Source of the DNA: Nageia nagi
Lineage: Eukaryota > Pinophyta
Assembly: GCA_050084985.1 (NCBI GenBank)
Contig: JBITNC010000001.1
Location: 176,514,001 to 176,578,000 of the forward strand
DNA length: 64,000 nt
Reading direction: 5' to 3'
Below the pieces are notes generated by a model. The model made no database searches. It saw only the letters and a program-made list of their open reading frames with translations, and was not told the DNA's origin. The position numbers and the translations under genes are program-made. Shown here piece by piece: positions 34,924 to 45,529 of this stretch. The first letter of the stretch is position 1, and each line of letters starts with the position of its first letter.

Positions 34924-36327
34924 TGGGGGATTTTCTTTCCTACCTTGCTGATAGGCAAATAAGCTTGCAAGGCTTATGGAAGACACCAACACCTAGCTGG
35001 TAGGGCGTGACCCCTACCCGCTATGAGGACTGGTTACCTCAAAGGTCTTGTGATGGGATGTGCAAGAAGTTACTCAAGAGATTGGTTAAGATGTTTAACA
35101 TTGTTTCCAACTCAAATAAAATTTGTTAATCAAGGACTCAAAGTGTCCCTATCTCCAGAAAATGGTTGTTTCTCAAAAAAATGAAAATCGGGTTGCAAAA
35201 GTCACGAAAAAAAAAAGTGAAAAAATAAAAGAAAAACATAGACTAGATGGTGGTATTTGAGTTGGGCACAAGTGCATATGGTCTCATCGACTGGTGTAAG
35301 GATTGGGATCTACTCCTTTAGAGCTTGATGCAAGTTCCACGCACTCCTTATCCCTATCACTAGCCAACTACACGAATGGACTAGTACAAGGAGCATGAAG
35401 TTACAGGCAAAGGTGGCTATAAGGTAGATCGTGAGTGAATCTTCAATAGTGGAGAGAAAGTCTTGTACTAAGCGACACAAAAGAAATCATCCCAAACAAC
35501 ACAAGTCTAATATGCAAATCATGAACCATTACACATCATATCTCACTCAAAGATCACTTCAATTGGTATTCAACAAACTTTTTCATCCACCTCAACACAA
35601 GGTTTATGAAATGAGCAAAAAAAGATAGCAATATCATTCATTCATTGGATTCAATAAGGCATTCAACACATGTTCATGATTCCATTAATGAGAGCATTCA
35701 CCATTCAATTGCATGAGATAATACCACATTCACAATTGGAGCAACTTGTTTAATTGGAAGCAAGAGTTAAGTTTCTCACAAGTGCAAAATGTCTAATCCT
35801 TTACAAATGAGCCCAATGGGCTATAAATAGTTTTCTTGGCAACCATGATTGTTTCCCTAACCGTAATACAAAGAACAATGAAAACACAAGTGGTCCAATC
35901 ATAAAGCACCACATGTCATTACAAGATTTCATCCAAACATGTGGGAGCAAATCCTCATCCTTCACAAGTTTGGGAATTAAATAATAATATAATAAAGTAT
36001 TTTGGCAAAAATAAAAGTCATTTTCTTGGAAATAAAAATAAATTTGAAAATTGTGACTAAGACAATGGTGGGCCCAAGGTCGCAACTTGTTCCTCGAAAT
36101 CCTCATCCAAGAGTTTCGTAGCAAGCTCCAACCCACGCAGCAAGCTCCAACCCATGCAACATCTCTAAAATCTTGGGTTTGTTCTCAGCAACATAGTGTC
36201 CAACTTCATCAATCAATTTCTGCATCTCTATCCTCCATGTATAGGCTCTCATCATATGCCTAAGATGACTTCCAATCTAATGTTGACATCTTCCGTCATG
36301 AGCAAGCTTTGATGAAGGTGTCTAACA
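34924..36327 (-). mobile_element. Family B LTR, copy 2 (minus orientation)
   Basis: Begins TGGGGGATTTTCTTTCCTACC and ends GGTGTCTAACA. It shares with copy 1 the minus-strand TATA region (GGCTATAAATAG at 35819) and AATGAGCCCAATGGGCT, and GTGGGAGCAAATCCTCATCC at 35940. It is decayed. Open frames inside are not genes. Confidence 0.55.
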
Positions 36328-36818
36328 TTTGTTACTACCAAGTATGTCTCTCTGATAGTAGTGATGCAATCTTGCCTTCATCATTCGAGATCTCTTGCAA
36401 AGTCCTTGGTCAAACTGCTTTTGAAAGTGGTCATAATGCTCAACTTTGTGATGGGTTCCACTAGGAGTGATGCATGGGTGTTCTAGTGATGAGGCTGCCC
36501 AACATTGCTTTTCTTGTCTCCCAATTCCTTGCACGAGCCTTAAGAAGCAATGGGACGGATTCCAAACTCAAACCTGGTCTTCTTCTGCAATTCTGCTACA
36601 AGGGTAGAAGATGAGTGCGATTTGAATTTGAGAAAAATGAGGTCGTCAACCTTGTATTTATAGCTGAATTTGGTCTCCAAGAAACCCTAGTCGGCCATGC
36701 ATAGGAAAAATCCATCCTAGTCATCCATATGGCCGACCTCAAGATGTGTGCCCACTCGAAATTGCATGATTGGCCTTCGAAAATTGGATGTGGGAGTTCC
36801 GAAGCCCTTCTAGGTCAA

Positions 36819-37667
36819 GCACATGCCCAAAAAAGACAAGATTTTGTCTTTCTGAAGCATGCGCCAACCTTGGGGATGCATGCTCTCTATGCGTTGGTAT
36901 TTTTGGCTCCCCTGCTCGTCCGTCTTGACCTTGAAGCTCATCGTGAAACCTAAACTTGTCTAATTTTTGCTCTTTCTGGTGCTGCCCAAGCTTGTCAAAT
37001 TTGATCATTATGCCCAACCTGGACACCCCCCAAGTCAAGCACATGATTCAACATGACAAGATTTTGTCTTTTCAAAATGTGCGTCTAGCTCTCCCAATTT
37101 GAACGCATGCTCCAGAAAGTCAAGATTTTGTCTTTCTGAGGCATGCATTAGGTTGCAGATGCCCAGATTTGCTAAGTTTCCGGTTCTTGCTCCTAGGACT
37201 TAGCCAAATTTTCGTGGTTTGCTTATCCTAAAGCCTCCCTAAATCTGGCACATGGTTCAAAAAGTTAAGATTTTCTCTTTTGAAATCATGCGCCAACCCC
37301 TCTGGTCCTGTTGAAGCTGGTTTCGAGCTTCGAGGCTCCATGCCTTAACCAAATTTCACATTTCGAACGAACTGGATCCCTCTTTGCCTTGAGCGCATGC
37401 CCCCAAAAGACAAGATTTTGTCTTTTTGAGGCATGCGCCAAACGTGAAGTGTCTTTGACTTGCATTTTCCCTGCTCTGTCTCTATCTAGGATGCTCCCTA
37501 GCCCTAGTGCATGCTCCAAAAAGACAAGATTTTTTCTTTTGGAGGCATGCGCTAGGCCTCAAAGTGGCCCAGTTTGCCTTTCTTAGATTTTATTCTGGTT
37601 TGGACAACCCCTCGGCTCGAGCGCACATCCTAGAAAGACAAGATTTTGTCTTCTGGAGACATGTGTT
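36819..37667. repeat. Array of seven long hairpins (palindromic units), type 1
   Basis: Units of about 47 bp at 36819, 37039, 37103, 37248, 37393, 37508 and 37621, spaced 64-220 bp. The core AAAAGACAAGATTTTGTCTT has a 9-bp stem and GATT loop; it is enclosed by GCGCATGC(CC)...GGCATGCGC arms, giving a stem of about 20 bp (best copy 37393-37440). Sequence between units is not clearly repeated. It sits about 0.5 kb beyond the family B LTR copy 2. Open frames crossing it are side effects of the repeat. Confidence 0.88.
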
Positions 37668-37781
37668 GGGTCTCAAAGTAGCCTAGCTTGACCTAACTTA
37701 GCTTTCACTCAAGTTGGATTCCCCTAACTTACCTAAGGCCAACTTTCGAACTCAACATGACTTAGATTAGGCGAATGATAA

Positions 37782-38004
37782 GACTTAGGCTTAGGACAAC
37801 AAGACATGGTAAGTAGGTCTTACAAAACCTCATGAGTAGGATGAGACAAAAACATGACACTACGTGAACACAAGTTGTTGAGGGTCCCCGAAATTTGAGG
37901 CTTGGGACAACAAGACATGGTAAGCAGGTCTTACAAAACCTCATGAGTAGCATGAGACAAAAACATGACACTACGTGGACACGAGTTGTTGAGGGTCCCC
38001 AAAA
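37782..38004. repeat. 111-bp tandem duplication
   Basis: GGACAACAAGACATGGTAAG recurs at 37794 and 37905 with a nearly identical 111-bp unit, ending GTTGTTGAGGGTCCCC in both. Few mismatches, so the duplication is young relative to its surroundings. Confidence 0.85.
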
Positions 38005-38689
38005 TCACAAGATTTGCGGGCATCTTATGTTAGTCACAACAAAGACAACATTCCATATCAAATAACACATTACACATTGAATCGGTCAAGTAAATAATGA
38101 TAATCTGATAAATGTGAAATTTCAAATTAGAAATACTTAAGTTTGAAATCATACTAGTAAAACTATAAAATTAAATAGTACTAAGTAAATACCTAAACTA
38201 GACTTTGACATAAATATGTCAAATCAAATTGCCAAAAGTGATTATAAAATGAAGTGTGTTTGTCTTTGCATGAGCATATAGTGTCATTTTTATTGGAAGA
38301 TGAAATCAATATCCAAATATTTGTTGTTCTTATGCATGGATGTGGCAGTATGGTGGTGCACCCCTTAACGAGCAATTTTCAAATTTCTACTATTTTGTTA
38401 ATTCTTACAAATCAGCGATTTTCCCATCGAGGCCATGAAATCGTGGCAAATGTTGTTTCTCCTAGCTCCTCTCAGTTTCTGTTTGTAAAAGTGAAAATGG
38501 ACTAGCCTTTTACGTCTTTACCAACCATCGCTTGACATAGAATTCGGATATTTTCATTGGGAATCATAATTTTTGGGTGATGTTTTGGAGAACTAGAATC
38601 GGGAAAAATGGCCAAAGTCAACAAAATTTTCAAAATTGAAATCAGTTTTCAAAAAATCGTTTTAATGGGCTATCTAGATTTTGGTCCAT
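38005..38689. other. Unassigned sequence, probably interior of a hAT derivative
   Basis: No coding domain. The right part (38390-38690) has repeated GCGATTTT and AATCG motifs and leads into the terminal repeat at 38690-38719. Confidence 0.35.
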
Positions 38690-38719
38690 CTACCAATTAA
38701 TTGGCGATTTTTACAACAC
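38690..38719 (-). repeat. Right terminal inverted repeat of a hAT-like element
   Basis: Minus strand TAGTGTTGTAAAAATCGCC followed by AATTAATTGG, related to the end at 28629. The left partner was not found. Confidence 0.45.
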
Positions 38720-38800
38720 TAGTTTAGATTTACTCTTCAGCATTGTCCCTATGAGAAGGGTCGAATATTTCAATATTTTCCCTTTTGTAAACAAGTTGTA

Positions 38801-39238
38801 TTACTCTTTGCTTATCAATTCAAAGCTCTTTGACCTTCCAATTTGAATTCCGAATATGTTTATCATTGATAAATGTATGCAGATGTTGTTAATATTTACA
38901 TTTTTGTTAGTTTCTAGTTGGCTTAGGTTGAAATCCATGTCTTTCAAGGTATGAATTGTTTTGAAGATTACGTTGTCCGCTTTGTTGAACATGTAGTTGT
39001 TAGCTAAATATTGTCGAACTCCCTCCTACACCAGAGTGAACTGCCCGAGATGCCAATTTGTTTTTGTTTTCTCATACTCTATCCTTTTCTGAATTTTCTC
39101 CTCCCCTTCTTGATTTCTAAAGGAGCCTACCTTCTTTGGTGGTTGAGTCCAAGATTGCATTGGCTCATCCAATCTACAGATTGATGAACGACGTGTAATA
39201 TTTCCCGATATTGCAGTTGGTTGATCAATAAGTCTCAA
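38801..39238 (-). other. Two adjoining open frames of unknown origin
   Basis: Minus-strand frames 39238-39026 and 38992-38801 can be read through one TAG and a short gap (LGQFTLV, stop, EGVRQYLANNY, then MFNKADN). The peptide is charged without a known motif. It may be a remnant of transposon or captured gene coding sequence. I cannot assign it. Confidence 0.25.
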
Positions 39239-40084
39239 TTAGTGGAATGTTGATCCTTCTTTAATGAGGTGTGAACAATCATTTATATATGTTGTACACC
39301 ATTATGGATTATAATAACGAAATCCTCCTTTTTTATGTAGTTCTATTTATTAGCTATAGTTTGCATTTCTAATAGTATTGATGTATATTTTGTTTGTTTG
39401 CAAAGTGTAAGCATACACATACAAGTACTTCCCAGGTGGTCAATGTTGATCAAAGTAAAGATCTTCTAATTGGCATATGACAGATATGTTGAATTTGAAA
39501 CTCTTATTTCATTAAACTTCCATTATGATCTTGAAGTGAAAGAAGTGTATCTATTCATGTTTTGTCTCTAAGACCTAAAAACTAACATGGAAAGAGTATC
39601 ACCATCTACACTAAAGTTGAACTTTCTCATGCAAAATCTGAGCATACTAGCCAACAAACAATCTATGTTGACAAGTGACTAAGTGGACTCATCAGGCCAA
39701 TGGCCCAGGTTGTTTCTTCTTTTCCTGTATAGAAAGAATTTTCATGTAATTCCTATGCCGCTCATGTAAATTGAATATTTATGCTCTGTTATGTAAAATA
39801 CTGTAATGTGCCCCAATTCCACCCAAAAATATTTACAGCACACTGAATTCTTAACATGTTATAAGGATACTTTGTAGAAAAAACAACAAATAGAAAACCT
39901 TAAAAGCATCGAAATAATATATTAATGAATGCTTTGATGATGTATAATACCTATCCAAACTTAACAAAATCAACAATTACAAAGAATTTAAAGTTACGTC
40001 AAAGATACCAAAAGCAATAATAACATATAGCTTTAAATGAAAAGTAAATATCCACAGTACAATCAACAGAACCAACATTTTTAC
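39239..40084. other. Intron sequence upstream (rightwards) limit at exon 40085, nothing recognised
   Basis: AT-rich, short open frames only, no repeats noted. Confidence 0.5.
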
Positions 40085-40153
40085 CTGAAGCTCCATTTCC
40101 ATAAGAGCGAGTTCATTTTTACATTTGTTCAGTGTCTGCTCCTTGTCACGAAT
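40085..40153 (-). CDS. Internal exon of the same split host gene
   Basis: Reads as 23 codons (begins IRDKEQTLNK, ends ALMEMELQ) between a TCTGTAG acceptor and a GTAAAA donor, phase 0 on both sides. The sequence is strongly charged with Leu/Met at heptad-like spacing, so a coiled coil is likely. It follows the exon at 52927-53016 in frame and precedes the one at 24592-24697. The next intron is about 15.4 kb and contains a copia gag, a hAT remnant, a gypsy integrase and two LTRs. Function is unknown. Additional exons inside the introns cannot be excluded, although the joined peptide reads smoothly. Confidence 0.62.
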
Positions 40154-41429
40154 CTACAGACACCATGAGAAACAAGAGACGGTGAACAATGTATAGAAAT
40201 CACAGTTACTAAAAATAGTGAATACTAAAACTTGCATCCACAAAATTTTGAAGTTTTTTTAGTTTACATAACCACCAATAATAAAGCAAGAGTCAAATAT
40301 AGATGGTGGAATTTAAACATTTAATGATGAGAAATCCTATAAGAAAAAGAACAGGAAAGCAAGTGGAATGCATGAATCTAAAAGTTAAAACATTATGAGA
40401 ATAGATTCATTCATACTTCGTGACAAGATGTCCCAAGAGGATTGTGATCATAAGACGTTCAACTAGGATTGTCCAAAGAAACCTAGAACAACAACAATCT
40501 GTAAACTCTTAACAAGATTATTGGAAGTGAGACCTATAACGATGAAGGTGAAGAAGAAGAGAAGACCAATGAAGATGGAACTTTTTGAAGTGAGAACATC
40601 AACCACAAAATTGAAGACAATGAGTGGACCACTGACAAAGAGCAAAATGAAGAAAGGATCAACAGGTAGCAATAAGAATCAGATGCTGGGAGAACCAATG
40701 AAGAAGACAGAACTGGTGAAGCCAGAAAATGAACATAGAGAGTCTAATGAGGAAAGAACTTAGGGAATGACAGAATTCATACAGATAACAATTAAACAAG
40801 CAGTGGAACACTTGATTCACACTATGTGAGAGAGGAGACCAAGACTTGGAGGAACAAGTACTTATTGACAACTTTGTAATTAAAAGGAAAATTGTCTACC
40901 TTGGAGATTGTGGAAGGGAGATTGGGACCAGCAATTCTGTAGGCAAATAAAAAACTATATATATATAAATGTTTTTTTGTTATTTCCATCAAATATATCA
41001 TCAAAATTTCATAAATAAATTGCAAAGAAAAAACTACATATAAATGAAAAGCGAAACGACACGAATGTGTGGAGTTCAATAATAAGATTCAGTTCAAGCA
41101 TCCCATCACATAAGCTCAAAACACAACACAACAAAGACATGGACCAAATTAGATGCCTATCTAGATGTGCCATCAGTGGCAGGTGCTTTTTTCTTGGCCT
41201 TCCCTTGCTCCCCCCTCTCTCTTGTAGGGACAGCTGCACCTACATCCTCTCATCAACTTTTAGCAGATGCCTCTTTTCCGGATGTCGCAATAGGATGTTC
41301 CTCCAAATTTTGAAAGCCTTGTAGACAAAACAGGGGCTCAATATTTTGATCCTTGTTCTTGTCCTCTATGATCCAATTATTTTACGGATTGATGGCATCC
41401 AACTCAATAGTTCATCATTGCTGCCATGA
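40154..41429. other. Intron sequence, nothing named
   Basis: A Lys-rich plus-strand open frame (40521-40763) and several others have no recognisable domain and biased composition. A short TA run is at 40959-40970. Confidence 0.4.
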
Positions 41430-41570
41430 TTTTTTATGTCGGAGGCAAATGTTGTAACAGGCAAAAACAAAATAATGCAAGAATTGTTGTGTCTGCCTGT
41501 TGCATTTTGGTGCGTTCAAACATACTCTAATTGCTCTTGCACCCCAAAGGATGGATGACTTGCACAAATT
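41430..41570 (-). pseudogene. hAT transposase C-terminal scrap
   Basis: The minus strand reads SMFERTKMQQAD after GCAAGAGCAATTAGAGTATG, nearly the same DNA as the hAT C-terminus at 49600-49640 (GCAAGTACAATTGGAGTATG, reading WSMFEHIYSK). Only the start of the dimerisation motif is left. Confidence 0.45.
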
Positions 41571-43540
41571 ACAAATGGTGAGTTTTTGAAGTTATGGTGT
41601 TCAAGCACCACAGTACTCCCACCATAAATCTACAAAAGATGAAACACAAACTAAACCTGATTACTTTTTAAATGAAATCTTTAAAAAAATGACAACTCAA
41701 AAAAACTTAAATCTAGAAAATTAAGGAGAAGAAATAAAATAAATCTGGCTAATGCATCTAGCTTGCTCAAATGCATTACACAGAAGAAAATAGATAGTCC
41801 TCTGTACTCACATAGATTTGTAATTCATCCATAACTCATGTCTTGTGGTTTCCTTGGACCTGTCCACTCAATGCACAAGCGGAGGTCTACGAGAAAATCC
41901 TCATAAATGTCTAAATTCTCAACCTAAAAAAAAAGAGAAGCTTGAGCGAATGCATACATTAATGGTTTGTGCTAATAGTTCAACCATATACAGTCAAAAT
42001 TATCCCAAAAGAACAATATTTCTTAATTGAAAAATCAGCTTATGATGCAATAGCAACTTTGGGTCTATCCATGGCTTCATAGATATACCCATGTGGAATT
42101 TCCTAGTCTATGAAAAAAGACCCTAACCATAGGCAGATTGTGTATCCACATAACATCTTTCATGCTATGAATAGGAACTAAGAACTCTACAATATTTCAT
42201 AAATAAGTATGAAAATTGGAATTATAATAATATTTAAACAAAAAAGTGGCCTGAATAACCTATTCTGACGCTTTCCAACAAGCATCATTAAACACACAAT
42301 CGACATTGCTAATAACATTAATCCTCCAATATAGATAGGTCCTGTCCACTCACTAACAAACATACTTTCACAGCTCCCTTTGACTCATAAAAGCTCTATA
42401 AAGGTGATGAATGTCATGGAAAAATGTGTAATCCAAAAATGAGCAAGATCTTTGATTTTGGTAAATTCCCCATCAATTGAGGAATCATGTGTTTTTGTAA
42501 ATGTGTTTTTCTATGCATTTTACCTTACATATAACATCCTTAATCCATGAAATTTGCCCAATTGTATTAGAGGATATATAGATTGTGAAATGATGGGAAG
42601 CTCAAACTGACATCACAACAACTAACTTTAGGTCCAATAGTACTTTGTTGCTTAAAACTTGGACACAGGAAACTCTTTGAGTTTGACTACTATGGTTGTA
42701 GAGGAGTATTGCTATGGTCCATCCATTTTTTTCAAAGGAGATGTAGATTGCAATAGACAAAACAAAGAAACAAGCAACAATTATTGAACTAGAGATGAGG
42801 GATACCACAAAAAAAGATCAACATGAAGACTGTTGATGAGACCATTGAGATAAGGACAAAAAAAGGCAACTTGAAGTGCTGGTCATCTCAATACTGATGG
42901 GTGAATAAAAACTTCAGCATTTATAGGTGATCAGAAAACAAGATCATGTTCACCTTTGAAATGCATGCATACAATGTGGATAGAAAATGGTTGAATAACA
43001 AAGGATATCAATAGATGCCATTCCTTGAAACCAAGTGAGTAGCAAATGACTAGTAAATGGAATAAAAAGGAGACTCCATAAACATGTGCAAGTTGTTAGG
43101 TAAAGCATTTCAAAAATAGAGTGTGCCATTAGGGGATAATAATGACATCATTACCAAGATATACAACACCCAACAAAGAAAAATGGATGTCATCCATGCA
43201 TACAATTAATAGTTGGATTCAGTTTCCAATTTGGAGATTCAACCCACAAATTAATTAAAAAAGATAGCTTATTGAAGGGTTAAGACCAAGGTAGCAAGAA
43301 AAGAAAAGGTTAATACCACCGCCATCATCATTAAGCTTTTCAGCTACAAATAAACAAAGAAATTAGGACTTGAGCAATGATAACTATAGATAGATTATTT
43401 AGACATAAAAAACAATATGAGAGAGTAGGCTCTCAAACATCTCAAGCTTTCATGTAGTGAACATGTTGCATTCATGGATGCTATAAATTTGGAGATCAAT
43501 GTTTATTAAGACACTCAAGAAAGCTTATTTTCTCATTTTA
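41571..43540. other. Intron sequence, nothing named
   Basis: No coding domain, LTR end or tandem array could be supported on either strand. Confidence 0.45.
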
Positions 43541-44660
43541 ATCCTTTTTGACTATAAGTCCCAACTTTGGGGCATTGGTAGTCTACCATACCTACTTCCT
43601 TCTCAAATCAAAGAACCTCATTTTTTAAGGCCGTTTTGCTCTATCAATAGTCTAAGTTTTCTCAAACACTCTTAAAGTGTGATTTCTTCCTGGTCGTTCC
43701 AAGTTTGAAGCATGATTTACACATGACATCCATTCATCTATCATAACTAGCCAACAAATAAAAGGTTGATATTCACTAGGGCTTATGTGTACAATCATGA
43801 CTTAAATGAGCTCGAAGCTTTTGCATAATATCTATAATCCAAATCAACATTAAATTTGAATGATGTAATCTTGAAACCAAGTCACATCATCCACCTTAGG
43901 ACTGCACTCAAGCTTTCAACTTTTTCAATCTTCAAGTTGATTTTTCTCTTCACACAAAAAATTATCAAGATAACATGCATAATTGTTATTATTCACATAT
44001 TGGGAATATATATAAGGCATATCCATTATGTATCCTCTATTCAAGTATGTTACCCCATCCATTATTCATCCTCCTCATGGTCAATTATGTTGCCCTATTC
44101 ATTCTATTTCTTCTTAAATGTCAACAAGATTCTTTTCCGAAAGTATTTTTTAAGGTGATCCATCTTGCCACAAAAAGAACATCTGGCATGAGGTATATTT
44201 ACTTATGGTTGATAGGGAAGCAACAACTTTCTCAATTCCTTTTTCTAGTTTGACCTTTTTATTCATTTTTCCCTTCATTTCAAAAGCAAAGAGAATTCTC
44301 AAATACTATTGATTCTTCATGAATTGTTTCATCCACTTATCTTTCTAAGTACCTTGTTATATACCTTACCAAAGCTGATGTGGAGAGAGGGAAGATCCTA
44401 CAAGTTATCAGCAAAAAGTTTCACTTTCTTGCAACTTGCAATAGATATAAGGTCTCTAACATTTTCAATATCCAGCAAATGTTGTCAAAGTGAATCACAC
44501 ACTTCTTATATTAGGAGGATACGCAAGTTTATGGGGTAGAAAGCCCTCTATCTCTCTTATCTAAGGTCTTCTTTCAGCTTCACCCAAACATCTAATGTAA
44601 TTTTTGACACAAGTTTAGGCAACATTTCATCTACCTTCTATAATTTGAAAACATCATGAC
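43541..44660 (-). pseudogene. Probable Ty1/copia gag remnant with zinc knuckle
   Basis: At about 44130-44190 the minus strand reads RCSFCGKMDHLKKYFRKR, a C-x2-C-x4-H-x4-x knuckle in which the last Cys is replaced, like copia Gag (CxxCGKxGHxxxxC). Flanking frames (e.g. TLDVWVKLKEDLR near 44590) could be capsid but are broken by stops. No LTR was linked to it. Confidence 0.4.
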
Positions 44661-44786
44661 CTTTGTATAGAAAAATACAAGACACTATATTTAAATATGG
44701 ACAATCTACAATAGAATAGATTTATAGCAATATGCACGATTCGAGATGCAAAGAAGAATTATTTGGAGAGGAGAATGTCGAAAGCT

Positions 44787-45529
44787 TGTTGACAAACAAC
44801 TCGTGATCTTGGAGGGCAAACCCTAATTGTAGCAAAACACTAAATTTCAATGAATTTAAATATGATGATTTTGAAGACATTTCTAAGGATGATTATTTTT
44901 TAATGATGCTAAAACTGATGCATTCATTCAAAGCAATCAAGATCAAATGTGCAAGTCAATGAACATTTGAACCAAAATGCTATGCTTTGGGAAAGTGTGC
45001 CAAAATGTTGAGCATTTTACAATAACAAGCCAAAAATTGAGCATTTTAGGACAACATGCCAAAACACTAAGCATTTTCACAAGGTTGACCGTTCTAGGTT
45101 ACATTGCTTCTAGGAAGTGAAATTTCAATATTCTTTAGCACTTTGTTATTCTATGTGATAGAATCTTCAACGAGAGATAAGTAATTGTTAAGCCAAAACA
45201 AATAGGGTGGGTGCCCTAGTTTTAAGTTTATGTTGAAATCATGGAAGAGGATTGATGAATATTGATGATAATTACCTCCTCATTTTTTATCTTTTATATC
45301 TTATTAAATGAGCACTTGCAAGTTTCTTATATAGACTTGATCAATCTGATTTTGGGTTCATCTAGGCAGACCCATTTAAACTGATGTGTGTGTAAGATAA
45401 TATTATATTAAAAGACTTCACTTAAATTAACTAGGAACAACCCAAAAATGGGCCCAAATTCCTATTTTGCATTAATCAACAAAATCACCCAAATACAATC
45501 ATTTTAAATAGTTAAAATGTTATTTTGCA
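44787..45529 (-). mobile_element. Family F LTR, copy 3, right end interrupted by a LINE
   Basis: Starts TGTTGACAAACAACTCGTGATC like 26460, has CCAAAATGTTGAGCATTTT-type units at about 44980-45080 and a minus-strand TATA (AGTCTATATAAG at about 45321-45332). The LINE at 45530 is inserted in its distal part; a short stretch beyond 47705 may be its continuation. Confidence 0.55.

Noticed and set aside
36729-37586. Several overlapping open frames on both strands with KTRF-like repeats
   Set aside because: They are translations of the hairpin array; palindromes give frames on both strands.
36819-37667. CRISPR-like array
   Set aside because: Units are palindromic and regularly repeated but spacing is irregular (64-220 bp), and the context is a plant transposon, so CRISPR is excluded.
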